DNA of 64,000 nt from a virus. The notes under the pieces are model-generated. The model was not told the DNA's origin and searched no databases. It saw only the letters and a program-made list of their open reading frames with translations. Below, one piece after another: positions 15,053 to 22,184 of this stretch (within the stretch, counting starts at the first letter, position 1; every line of letters begins with the position of its first letter). Both the position numbers and the translations under genes were made by a program. The stretch is taken from positions 16,742 through 80,741 of IMG/VR virus record IMGVR_UViG_3300037189_026207; one strand, 5' to 3'.

Positions 15053-16456
15053 ATGTCTAAAGCTCATAAGAAATTAATTGCAGACACGATCGCCCGCTGG
15101 CGCGAAACTATTTTGTACACAGGTCGCGGAGATGTTGACGCCGCAAAAAAGTTGATACATTCCGTACACAAAAATGCAAACGTTTTTGTTGTTGATACGC
15201 CAGCGCAGTTTTACATCGCGCAAGCAATTTTACGGCGACGTATTTCAAAGAAATTTGCTGTTGAGACGGTGTGCCCAAGTTTTGGAATTGCGGCAGATTT
15301 TGTGAATGATTTACGCGCAATTGGCGGTCCAGTAAATATGATTAACGGGCAGTCTTGGAGCCGGCGCTCAACCAAAAATTTGTTTGATCGTGCGTGGGTG
15401 CTTTACTTGAATAATCTGTTTGCAGACAAGCTTCCCGACGCGAGTATTACACCAGCAACCACGCAACGGCTAATCAACGGGCGCTCGCGCTGGTGGGTGC
15501 AAAACGACAACGCAATCGATCGGCGTGTCGTAATGGCGCATCAGATGTGTGATCTACACGCGCTATATCACAGCTTCGGAAATAATGTTGCCACAAAAAT
15601 TAAAGAAGAAGTAGACACAACCGGAAAAACGGACAAATTAGGTTTTAATGCAATTGCAGCGCATCTAGCGTTTCACACAAACAGTCGAATGGTTGAGAAC
15701 TCGTGTCTCACGCTGGCGGGGGCTGTGTCTAACGCCGGCGTAGACATTGTTAACGGCAACTACGACTGCTCGGCGCACTCGTTTGACGCGACGCAAGCAG
15801 AAATGCTGTGTCGTATTACAAATTGCAAGAAGCCAGAAGTAAACATTTGCCATGAAATTTTCCATTACGTGCCAGCTATTATGCATTTTCGCAGCGGATT
15901 TTTGTTGCTAGCAGAGCGACCTAAGATTGCGCTAAATGGCGACGGCATACTGCATTCTGAAACCGGGCAAGCGATTATGTATCGCGACGGCACGGGGTTC
16001 TGGTATCTCGAGGGGCATATGCTACGTCAGGCCGGGCGGCAGATCGTGATGAGCCCGGAAACGCTGGACGGCAAAACTGTCGAGAATATCGAGAACGAGG
16101 AGGAACGCAGAATCGCTATCGATCGACTGGGCTGGGAAAAGTACCTTAGCGATATCGACGCCAAGGTGCTGGACTCCAGAGAGAATTGGATCGACAATAC
16201 GATTGAGGTGTTGTTTGCAACTCCGCCACGCCAAGCTGGTCGGGAAGAGCAGCTGCGCACATTGCTATCATGTCGGTCAACTGGCCGGCGGTATTTTATG
16301 GCTGTACCTAGTGAGACAGAAAATTCATGGTTTCGGCGGCATAAGTCGATCCCAATTAAAACTTGTGAAGATGTTCAAAAGTGGATGGCAAACGGAGCAA
16401 AGTGCGATTATTTGCCTTATGCCAGCCATGATGTTCGAGTGATCGGTGCTTCTTAA
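15053..16456 (+). CDS. DUF6745-domain protein
   Basis: This encodes 467 residues. The C-terminal 170 residues carry the DUF6745 pattern: LNGDGILHSETGQAIMYRDG, then a pair of W/Y-rich strands, a helix with EEERRIAIDRLGWEKYL, and a closing CRSTGRRYFMAVPSE plus TCEDVQKW segment. The N-terminal 280 residues are helical and not assigned. DUF6745 proteins occur in Actinobacteria, Cyanobacteria, Planctomycetes and phages; their function is unknown. The next gene, 11 bases away, looks like their usual partner. Together they close the operon before the triple terminator. Confidence 0.65.
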   Translation: MSKAHKKLIADTIARWRETILYTGRGDVDAAKKLIHSVHKNANVFVVDTPAQFYIAQAILRRRISKKFAVETVCPSFGIAADFVNDLRAIGGPVNMINGQSWSRRSTKNLFDRAWVLYLNNLFADKLPDASITPATTQRLINGRSRWWVQNDNAIDRRVVMAHQMCDLHALYHSFGNNVATKIKEEVDTTGKTDKLGFNAIAAHLAFHTNSRMVENSCLTLAGAVSNAGVDIVNGNYDCSAHSFDATQAEMLCRITNCKKPEVNICHEIFHYVPAIMHFRSGFLLLAERPKIALNGDGILHSETGQAIMYRDGTGFWYLEGHMLRQAGRQIVMSPETLDGKTVENIENEEERRIAIDRLGWEKYLSDIDAKVLDSRENWIDNTIEVLFATPPRQAGREEQLRTLLSCRSTGRRYFMAVPSETENSWFRRHKSIPIKTCEDVQKWMANGAKCDYLPYASHDVRVIGAS

Positions 16457-16467
16457 AGGAGAAAAGC

Positions 16468-17049
16468 ATGTCAGCTGTTCTTGACGCGATTCGCCAGGTA
16501 ACTGAAGTTGCAGAGAAAATTAAGAATGATAGTCCGCAAGATTTTCCAATTGCGGCTAATGTTGGAGACGCAGTACGGCAAGGCGATATTTATATTCAAT
16601 TGCTCGAGCCGTTAACTAAGGCGCCAGCTTTTTATACAAAGATTGCTGAGCCGGTGTTTCCATATCAGTTAGCGCCTGGAAATACCAAGGGGTCGAGGCA
16701 TTGTTTGGAAGCCAGTGACGGCGTAGAAATTTACGTACCACAAACTGACGTGCTTTTAGATGAGAATCTTGACGGCAATGATCGGTTTGAACTTGGTCGT
16801 GGATTTCGAGAGGATGTACACAAGTATGCTGAAAATCTTTCTTCAGTAGCCGGCGTACCTGTACATGAAATCGCCGCCGGAATTATCGAGGCTATGGATC
16901 TTGCTGGTCCGATTTTCGTGTTGAAGAATCCGACTACAGTATCGCATCCAGAGCATGGTAATTGGAATTTGCCGGCCGGAACGTATCGGTGTGTGTTTCA
17001 GCGCACTGTGTCGCTTAGTAGCAACTCTATTCGTAGAGTTTTAGACTGA
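16468..17049 (+). CDS. Conserved partner of DUF6745 protein
   Basis: This encodes 193 residues with AAAGGAG upstream. Conserved-looking blocks are VRQGDIYIQLLE, LAPGNTKGSRHCLE, a DLAGPIFVLKNPTTVSHPEH segment and NWNLPAGTYRCVFQR. I have seen this block order beside DUF6745 genes in bacteria, so the two may act together; the activity is unknown. It is the last gene before the 17060-17176 terminators. Confidence 0.55.
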   Translation: MSAVLDAIRQVTEVAEKIKNDSPQDFPIAANVGDAVRQGDIYIQLLEPLTKAPAFYTKIAEPVFPYQLAPGNTKGSRHCLEASDGVEIYVPQTDVLLDENLDGNDRFELGRGFREDVHKYAENLSSVAGVPVHEIAAGIIEAMDLAGPIFVLKNPTTVSHPEHGNWNLPAGTYRCVFQRTVSLSSNSIRRVLD

Positions 17050-17059
17050 TTGTGTCGAG

Positions 17060-17100
17060 TGTTGAGATTTGGATTAATGCCAATCTCAACAATATTTTTT
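17060..17100 (+). terminator. Tandem terminator 1
   Basis: TGTTGAGATT (17060-17069) and AATCTCAACA (17082-17091) form a perfect 10-bp stem with loop TGGATTAATGCC, followed by TTTTTT. It starts 11 bases after the stop of the 16468 gene. Confidence 0.85.
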
Positions 17101-17104
17101 ACGC

Positions 17105-17148
17105 AACAAAGGGCTGGATTAACGCCGCCCTTTGTTGTTTTTGTTTTT
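17105..17148 (+). terminator. Tandem terminator 2
   Basis: AACAAAGGGC (17105-17114) and GCCCTTTGTT (17127-17136) form a perfect 10-bp stem, followed by GTTTTTGTTTTT. The loop TGGATTAACGCC differs from that of terminator 1 by a single base although the stems differ entirely. Confidence 0.85.
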
Positions 17149-17176
17149 GGAGGGCGCTTTTAAACGCCCTCCAAAA
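17145..17176. terminator. Third hairpin, possibly bidirectional
   Basis: TTTTGGAGGGCG (17145-17156) pairs with CGCCCTCCAAAA (17165-17176) around CTTTTAAA. Its left arm shares the T tract of terminator 2. The A/T-flanked stem could act on either strand, insulating the promoter just downstream. Confidence 0.65.
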
Positions 17177-17185
17177 CATTTAAAT

Positions 17186-17213
17186 TTGTTCATGTTGCTC
17201 TTATTTCTATACT
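17186..17213 (+). promoter_or_regulatory. Candidate sigma70 promoter of the 17420-21157 unit
   Basis: TTGTTC (17186-17191) and TATACT (17208-17213) are 16 bases apart. It follows the triple terminator directly, where a new promoter is needed, and its -10 abuts a palindrome. Confidence 0.5.
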
Positions 17214-17229
17214 AGGGAAGTATTCCCTA
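17213..17229. promoter_or_regulatory. Palindromic operator-like site
   Basis: TAGGGAA (17213-17219) and TTCCCTA (17223-17229) form a perfect inverted repeat with a three-base spacer. It overlaps the promoter -10 end and the expected +1, the usual place for a repressor site. Confidence 0.45.
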
Positions 17230-17419
17230 ATCGAACTAAGTTCTGTACAAAGTGGAAAGCTGGCGACGCAAAACGCCTGAAATTCTAGCCTTTTTTGGCG
17301 AATTGAGAAAATCTTAACCTCTGCGAGTTTTGTGGCCGCCCGCATTTTTCTGGGCAAAACACAGGCTTGCGTCGTTTCGTATTCGCGATACACTACACGC
17401 CCTGACTGTTGGAGGCTCT
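17230..17419. other. Leader region with no gene
   Basis: The 190 bases between the operator-like palindrome and GTG 17420 show no convincing gene. They would be a long untranslated leader if the promoter at 17186 is used. A second weak promoter-like stretch (TTGAGA near 17303) is present. The frame of the 17420 gene is open upstream to a GTG near 17330, but without a ribosome site. Confidence 0.35.
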
Positions 17420-17725
17420 GTGGATTACCAAACTGACGAAGAGTTGTTTATTGACGGCTACCGGCTTGTTTTAACGTCTCTAGCCTGTCCCGAGCAATAC
17501 GATGTGTTCAACGCAAATGAAGTCAAAGTTGGGTACCTGCGTTTGCGTAGCGGCTATTTCCGCGCCGACTGCCCAACCTGCGGTGGCGATACAGTATACG
17601 AAGCGCACACACGCGGCGACGGCATGTTCGACAACGACGAGCGCCTGCCGCAATTAAGCGCAGCTATCGCGGCAATTTCTGCTTATTGGAAAAAGGCTAT
17701 GGAGGAAAAGAATGACGACGCCTGA
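17420..17725 (+). CDS. Hypothetical protein with CxxC motif
   Basis: This encodes 101 residues from GTG 17420 with GGAGG four bases upstream. CPTCGG near the middle is a zinc-ribbon half-site. A C-terminal helix reads AIAAISAYWKKAMEEK. It overlaps the next ATG by 14 bases. Unknown family. Confidence 0.6.
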   Translation: MDYQTDEELFIDGYRLVLTSLACPEQYDVFNANEVKVGYLRLRSGYFRADCPTCGGDTVYEAHTRGDGMFDNDERLPQLSAAIAAISAYWKKAMEEKNDDA

Positions 17726-18008
17726 CGTAGTAAGCGTGCCGAAGCCAGGCTGTGTGCATCCCGTTGCCTATTCCGGCGACGTGCTCAATCAATTGCAGCA
17801 TTGGCGGCACCGGCATATTGCGCACTCCGGCGAGCTTTACGACGCCGCGGCTGAAGAGATTATCCGCCTGAAAAAGTTGTTGTTAAAATATGCAGGTAAG
17901 CTTAGCCGGGCAGAAGCAGAGATTCGCGCACTTAAGGGCGAAAATTTAACTCCAATCGACCCAACACGAATCGACCCAACACGCGCCGACTCATGGACGA
18001 CAAGTTAA
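17712..18008 (+). CDS. Hypothetical coiled-coil protein
   Basis: This encodes 98 residues overlapping both neighbours. Residues 45-80 are a charged helix (AAEEIIRLKKLLLKYAGKLS) with heptad spacing; the C-terminus repeats the pentapeptide P-T-R-I/A-D (DPTRIDPTRAD). Similar short coiled-coil proteins are common in phages. No function assigned. Confidence 0.55.
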   Translation: MTTPDVVSVPKPGCVHPVAYSGDVLNQLQHWRHRHIAHSGELYDAAAEEIIRLKKLLLKYAGKLSRAEAEIRALKGENLTPIDPTRIDPTRADSWTTS

Positions 18009-18307
18009 TTATAACGCAGATTTTAGACGATATGCGCCGGCACTCATCTGCTGAAAGTGTCATGCGCTCGCAGCTTTCGGCTAAAGTTGCAGAGCTAGAA
18101 AAAGAAGTGAATTCGTGGGAACATGAGTCGCTTAAAGATGACCAACGCATTCGTACAATGAAGTACACTATCGCATTGTTTGCTAGCGTGTTAAAACAAA
18201 TCGCTAATCCGCCCAACGCCGCGGGAGAATACGCACTCACCCGTGCAGATTGCGAAAACTTAGCGCGCGCAGTATTAGAGCAGGAGGCCAGTCATGAAGA
18301 AAAGTAG
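17993..18307 (+). CDS. Hypothetical coiled-coil protein
   Basis: This encodes 104 residues starting 16 bases inside the previous gene. It is helical throughout with a central VAELEKEVNSWEHE heptad region. GGAGG near its 3' end is the ribosome site for the overlapping SEC-C gene. No known family. Confidence 0.55.
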   Translation: MDDKLIITQILDDMRRHSSAESVMRSQLSAKVAELEKEVNSWEHESLKDDQRIRTMKYTIALFASVLKQIANPPNAAGEYALTRADCENLARAVLEQEASHEEK

Positions 18308-18755
18308 ATTGCACAAGTACATCGGTCGAAATGAAAAATGTCCGTGCGGCAGCAGCATTAAATTTAAAAGGTGCCACGGCCGCAATTCTTCGGACCGTCG
18401 TGTCGTGACGCGCAAAGAATATATCGACGCGGGCGAAATCCCGATTCGCTGGGTAATCGCGAACGAGAAAGCTACGGCGTTCTTTTCCGACATCAAAAAC
18501 CGCATTCTTGTATTCGCCGATCGGCAGGTCGCGGTTGACGTTACCCGCCTTGATATTTTTGCGTCTGCCGGCGAGGGAGAAATTAACTTAGCTGGCGTGG
18601 GGCCGAAAAAGTGGCAACATTTGCAAGAGACGTTGCCTTTTATCGAAGTCGGGTCGCTTGAGATGGCCAAGGCGCTTTTACAGGAGCGCATTGAGCAAAA
18701 AACTGAGGAACTAGGCAGTGCAGAAGAAGAAAAAGACAGTAACCCCGAGCAGTAA
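18294..18755 (+). CDS. SEC-C motif zinc-binding protein
   Basis: This encodes 153 residues. Residues 10-30 are a clear SEC-C motif: GRNEKCPCGSSIKFKRCHG, the zinc-binding tail first seen on SecA and shared by many small proteins. Here it is N-terminal. The rest is alpha/beta with an acidic Glu-rich end. The motif usually mediates protein or ribosome contacts; the phage role is unknown. The start is set by GGAGG upstream and overlap with the preceding gene. Confidence 0.75.
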   Translation: MKKSRLHKYIGRNEKCPCGSSIKFKRCHGRNSSDRRVVTRKEYIDAGEIPIRWVIANEKATAFFSDIKNRILVFADRQVAVDVTRLDIFASAGEGEINLAGVGPKKWQHLQETLPFIEVGSLEMAKALLQERIEQKTEELGSAEEEKDSNPEQ

Positions 18756-18972
18756 AGCTGCCAGCAAATCTACTCGCGCTGAAAAACCAGCGTATCTAAT
18801 TGTTGAAAAAATTGACGGCGAAGTACACGTCTATATGGAATCCGCCAATCATTACGAGAACGCTAAGCAGTGGCGCTACGACTCGATCGAGCTATCGCCA
18901 GAAGTGCTTGGGCACGAATGTAATTTAGCGGCATACGGCGACAATGTTCATTTTGTTTTCAAACTTGCTTAA
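18718..18972 (+). CDS. Hypothetical protein
   Basis: This encodes 84 residues from GTG 18718, overlapping the SEC-C gene by 38 bases. A lysine-rich N-terminus leads into a small beta-rich body (YLIVEKIDGEVHVYME). No known family; the long overlap makes the start uncertain. Confidence 0.5.
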   Translation: MQKKKKTVTPSSKAASKSTRAEKPAYLIVEKIDGEVHVYMESANHYENAKQWRYDSIELSPEVLGHECNLAAYGDNVHFVFKLA

Positions 18973-18984
18973 CGAAAGGCAGTT

Positions 18985-19365
18985 ATGCTCAATAGTGGCG
19001 GCAATACGCCCACGATGCAGGAGATGCTTCGGTATTGGTACACAAAGTTATCTATTGAAGAGATTGCCAAGCGGCTCGAGATTAGCGTAAATAAGGTTCA
19101 CAGACTTCGCCGCCGATACAGGCTGCCCACTCGATCCGCTATTGAAAAAACTGGCCGAGCAAACCACGAGCCGACGCCAGAAGAAATTGTGGAAAGTGCC
19201 GCGTTTATTCGGTCAAATTGGACGCCTGCGCAAGAGGCGTCTCGGCGTGTAAATCGCGGCGCAATCGAGCCGTGGACTCCGCCAAGTTATTCGTATAACA
19301 GTCGATCAGGTATTTTTTCTAGCACCTCTTTGTCTAACACCGGTAAAGATAAGGACAACGTATGA
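18985..19365 (+). CDS. Helix-turn-helix DNA-binding protein
   Basis: This encodes 126 residues with AAAGG upstream. Residues 10-45 (MQEMLRYWYTKLSIEEIAKR plus LEISVNKVHRLRRRYRLPTR) are a helix-turn-helix of the resolvase/sigma-region-4 type. The C-terminal half is low complexity, rich in S, T and P. It could regulate the 17186 promoter, being in the same unit; that is inference. Confidence 0.7.
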   Translation: MLNSGGNTPTMQEMLRYWYTKLSIEEIAKRLEISVNKVHRLRRRYRLPTRSAIEKTGRANHEPTPEEIVESAAFIRSNWTPAQEASRRVNRGAIEPWTPPSYSYNSRSGIFSSTSLSNTGKDKDNV

Positions 19366-19613
19366 CTAATTCAGGTGGCGGTTCGTCTGGGTGGGTGTTG
19401 GTTTTTATGGTGGTTGGTTTTGCTCTGTTGCTGCAGCTGGTTGTGGGTAACTCTGGCAATACATCAACGCCTGCGCATTCAAATTCAAACACGCCGGAGC
19501 ATCGGTATGTTCGCGAGCGTTTTCGGCAAGAGGGCTTCAGCGGCAGTGACTCTGAAGCCGCCGCTCGTGCAGTTATCAAGTTCCATGAAGCGCAAAAGCA
19601 GCGTGCTCAATAA
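19362..19613 (+). CDS. Small single-pass membrane protein
   Basis: This encodes 83 residues at an ATGA overlap with the HTH gene. A Gly/Ser N-terminus is followed by a membrane segment (residues 11-29, VLVFMVVGFALLLQLVV), then an Asn/Ser/Thr linker and a charged helix. Topology suggests a cytoplasmic or periplasmic helix tethered to the membrane; function unknown. Confidence 0.6.
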   Translation: MTNSGGGSSGWVLVFMVVGFALLLQLVVGNSGNTSTPAHSNSNTPEHRYVRERFRQEGFSGSDSEAAARAVIKFHEAQKQRAQ

Positions 19614-20088
19614 GCTGCGAGGGTTCTGCAAGCGAGTGCGGCGGAGTTGGGACTACGCCGTACTCGGTTGGTCAAATTATGATTTTGATTACGGCTACTT
19701 ATTAGCGGTGCTGCGTTTTAAACTAGAGCGGATGCATAAGTTCCTCTCTGGTCCAGACGCAATCGCCACTCACGATAAGCCGGCCTTGCAAAGTCTACGA
19801 TTGGCTGCTAGGCTCGCGAAGAAGCTCGAGACAGACGAATATATCTTCTTCGTCGATCGGCACAATGAAAAGTGGAAACACGTACCGACACATGAGCACA
19901 TCGAGCCTACGCCCGATGAGCGAAAAGCCGGTATTGGCATGATTAGTCGTCCAATCCGAACGCCAGAGACGGCGGCAGCGCGCACGGAGTATATCCGCGC
20001 AGTTGAAGACGACCAAAAGATTAGAGCACGAGATTTAAGGTGGTTATTCTCCATAATTGAGGAATACCACACGAGATGGTGGGATTGA
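19585..20088 (+). CDS. Conserved phage hypothetical protein
   Basis: This encodes 167 residues from ATG 19585, overlapping the previous gene by 29 bases. The block YDFDYGYLLAVLRFKLERM, followed by a run of Ala/Leu/Arg helix, matches a pattern I know from many phage proteins of unknown role. Upstream codons in this frame are open but would cross the membrane-protein gene. Confidence 0.65.
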   Translation: MKRKSSVLNKLRGFCKRVRRSWDYAVLGWSNYDFDYGYLLAVLRFKLERMHKFLSGPDAIATHDKPALQSLRLAARLAKKLETDEYIFFVDRHNEKWKHVPTHEHIEPTPDERKAGIGMISRPIRTPETAAARTEYIRAVEDDQKIRARDLRWLFSIIEEYHTRWWD

Positions 20089-20146
20089 AGGACTGCAGGT
20101 GTGTTGCCAGCGGGCCAGATTTACCTCTTAAACAAAAGGAGCACTT

Positions 20147-21157
20147 ATGTGCGCTAAACCCAGTTCGGCCGGTTTGCGGAAAAAGATTGCGGCAGCTACT
20201 CATACGCCTAAAAAGGTTGACGTGAAGCCGCTCAAAGTGATTTGGATGACCCCGGCGCAGTGGCATGCTGTTCCGGCAAATCCTTACCAGAAAGCTAATC
20301 GCGCTAAGCGCACAAACATCGAGCACCTTCGACATTTTGTTGAAGAGCACGCTACAGTCCGTATGGGAATTTATCCTGACGGAAAGCGCTGCAAGATCGA
20401 CGCCCACACGCGCGACGATATTTGGACAAATCGTCCGTGGCTTGTAGATTTTATTCCGGCGCGGCTACGCGTTGAGTGCTATGAAGTTGCAGACGACGAG
20501 GAGGCAGCTGCTCGTTTTCGTCGCTGTGACAACAAGAAGACAGCGAAGAACGCTGCGGATGATGTGCACGGATCTTTCCGGCTGCAGGGCATCCCGACGG
20601 AGTCGCGGTTCTTTCAAAGTGCTTCAAATATCAAAAGTCCGCTGCAGTACGCTTACGAGATTGTGGTCGCTAGCACTAATCCGCCTGGCGTTCCACACTC
20701 GCTGAAAGCCGCCACAATCGACGACTATGTAATCATGTTCAAGGACGCTCTTGTCGCCCTTGACGCGATTAACGTGAATCGATCGCGGTTGAGTGCGCCG
20801 TTTATTACGGCGTTTTTGCTTGCCTACACCAAGCACGGTGAAGACGTTCTCCCGTTCTTTATTCGGGTAAACGAGGGTACTCACGGGCGCAGGGATGGCA
20901 AATTAATGTGTCCAATTGCAGCTATTGAGCAAAAGCGTGACAAATGGGATAGCGGCGGGCGTACTGAGCATTTTGACCTGGTCGTTCAGGTTCTCGGCGC
21001 CCTCGACACATTTATGCAGCCCGCGGGCTTCCGCGATCCAAGCTACCAGCCCAAGGTTGATATGCAAAAGATCATGGAAGTTGATTTGGATCACTACTTG
21101 CTTCGCGCCAAGGCCAAGCGAACTGGCCGCACGTTGAGCAAGCGCATGACGCGGTAA
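20147..21157 (+). CDS. ParB-like domain protein
   Basis: This encodes 336 residues with AAAGGAG upstream. Residues 50-135 resemble a ParB/sulfiredoxin-like domain: RTNIEHLRHFVEEHA, then YPDGKRCKIDAHTRDDIW (equivalent to the IDGHTR core), then IPARLRVECYEV and EEAAARFRRCD. The C-terminal two thirds are helical and unassigned. Phage proteins with this core include DNA-binding, nuclease-like and CTPase forms; which applies here is unclear. A strong terminator closes the unit. Confidence 0.6.
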   Translation: MCAKPSSAGLRKKIAAATHTPKKVDVKPLKVIWMTPAQWHAVPANPYQKANRAKRTNIEHLRHFVEEHATVRMGIYPDGKRCKIDAHTRDDIWTNRPWLVDFIPARLRVECYEVADDEEAAARFRRCDNKKTAKNAADDVHGSFRLQGIPTESRFFQSASNIKSPLQYAYEIVVASTNPPGVPHSLKAATIDDYVIMFKDALVALDAINVNRSRLSAPFITAFLLAYTKHGEDVLPFFIRVNEGTHGRRDGKLMCPIAAIEQKRDKWDSGGRTEHFDLVVQVLGALDTFMQPAGFRDPSYQPKVDMQKIMEVDLDHYLLRAKAKRTGRTLSKRMTR

Positions 21158-21172
21158 CTTTGTTGTTTGATC

Positions 21173-21212
21173 GCAGGGGGCGGAGGCTTTCTCCGCCCCC
21201 TGCTTTATTTAT
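21173..21212 (+). terminator. Strong intrinsic terminator
   Basis: A 13-bp perfect stem (21173-21185 with 21191-21203), GCAGGGGGCGGAG and its complement, has a five-base loop GCTTT and is followed by TTTATTTAT. The next gene begins only ten bases later, so its transcription must come from read-through or an unseen promoter. Confidence 0.85.
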
Positions 21213-21221
21213 AGGTGTACT

Positions 21222-22184
21222 TTGTTTGAAAACTTTGGTCCGCAAAAATGGTGGATCGCAAAACTTCCCAAATTTGCTACGCAGAACTTCTCTTACAAAT
21301 ACGTAATTCAACCTGCGGCTAATTACAAAAAACGTAAATTTGCATTTAATACATATCGTGTTGTTCTTGCACATTTAAAGCGCGCTTATCGTTATTGGTT
21401 CTACCGATGCCGTGAGCTTGTGTGCAATGACCTCTGGCTCCCGACAGCGCCCGATAACAACGCGACAGTTATTCGCCGGGCCGTAGCGCATTGCTTGTAT
21501 TGCACTCCTAGCCACGTGGTGCTGCATAAAAACAAAAAACCGATACCTGTAAATCCGTGCAGCCAATATCAAATTTGTCCGTTTTGCGCCGCTCGTGTTG
21601 CGGAAGATCTATATCGAAGACTAATGCGGGCGTTGAAAACGCTAAAAACATCTGGCGCGACGGCGTGGGCCACATACCGTTGCGAGCGATATGAAGTTGC
21701 GGCGAAAGGATTTGCTGATACGGGCCTGAGCGCCGCAGAATTTCAGGCGCACGTCAAAAAGCTACGCGAAGTTCTCGCCGATGAGCGCGTCCGATATCAA
21801 AAAATTTCAAAAGAGGTTGGAACGCAAACACTGGGCGCGCTTTGGGCTGTAGTGCCGTATCCGGCTGACACGGGCTGGGTAGTTGAAATTAGGCAATTTT
21901 ATCTGACTTATCCGCAGTCGCGCCGGCCGGCGAACCGTAAGCGTAATTCCTCTGAGTTAACCTCGCAGTCTATTAATATTCGAAATACAAAGCAGGTGAT
22001 AAACTTACTTGGTAACTTTGTTACTTATCCCGCTAGTCTGCTTACTGCGCATGCGGAGTTGACTGCAGTTGTTTTACACGCCCGGCGAGGACTGAGACTT
22101 TTAAATGGAACCGGACAACTCTACCGAAAAGGCCGAGAAGCCAAAAAAGAAGAAACAATACGAACGGCAGCGCACGTCCCCTGA
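21222..22184 (+). CDS. Cys-motif protein, possibly replication-initiator-like
   Basis: This encodes 320 residues from TTG 21222, four bases after AGGTG. The N-terminal half is very basic and aromatic. The block NPCSQYQICPFCAARVAEDL (about residues 107-126) has the C-x5-CPFC arrangement found near the N-terminus of some plasmid and phage replication initiators. No clear HUH motif or catalytic tyrosine context is visible, so the call is tentative. It overlaps the next gene by 80 bases in another frame. Codon-level coding character fades in the overlap, so the exact C-terminus deserves a check. Confidence 0.5.
   Translation: MFENFGPQKWWIAKLPKFATQNFSYKYVIQPAANYKKRKFAFNTYRVVLAHLKRAYRYWFYRCRELVCNDLWLPTAPDNNATVIRRAVAHCLYCTPSHVVLHKNKKPIPVNPCSQYQICPFCAARVAEDLYRRLMRALKTLKTSGATAWATYRCERYEVAAKGFADTGLSAAEFQAHVKKLREVLADERVRYQKISKEVGTQTLGALWAVVPYPADTGWVVEIRQFYLTYPQSRRPANRKRNSSELTSQSINIRNTKQVINLLGNFVTYPASLLTAHAELTAVVLHARRGLRLLNGTGQLYRKGREAKKEETIRTAAHVP

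Noticed and set aside
19375-19584. Upstream extension of the 19585 protein
   Set aside because: These codons overlap the membrane protein at 19362 and look non-coding; the conserved-looking part starts after 19585.
21222-22184. Firm assignment as rolling-circle replication initiator
   Set aside because: The cysteine motif is suggestive, but no HUH motif or catalytic tyrosine pattern is visible.
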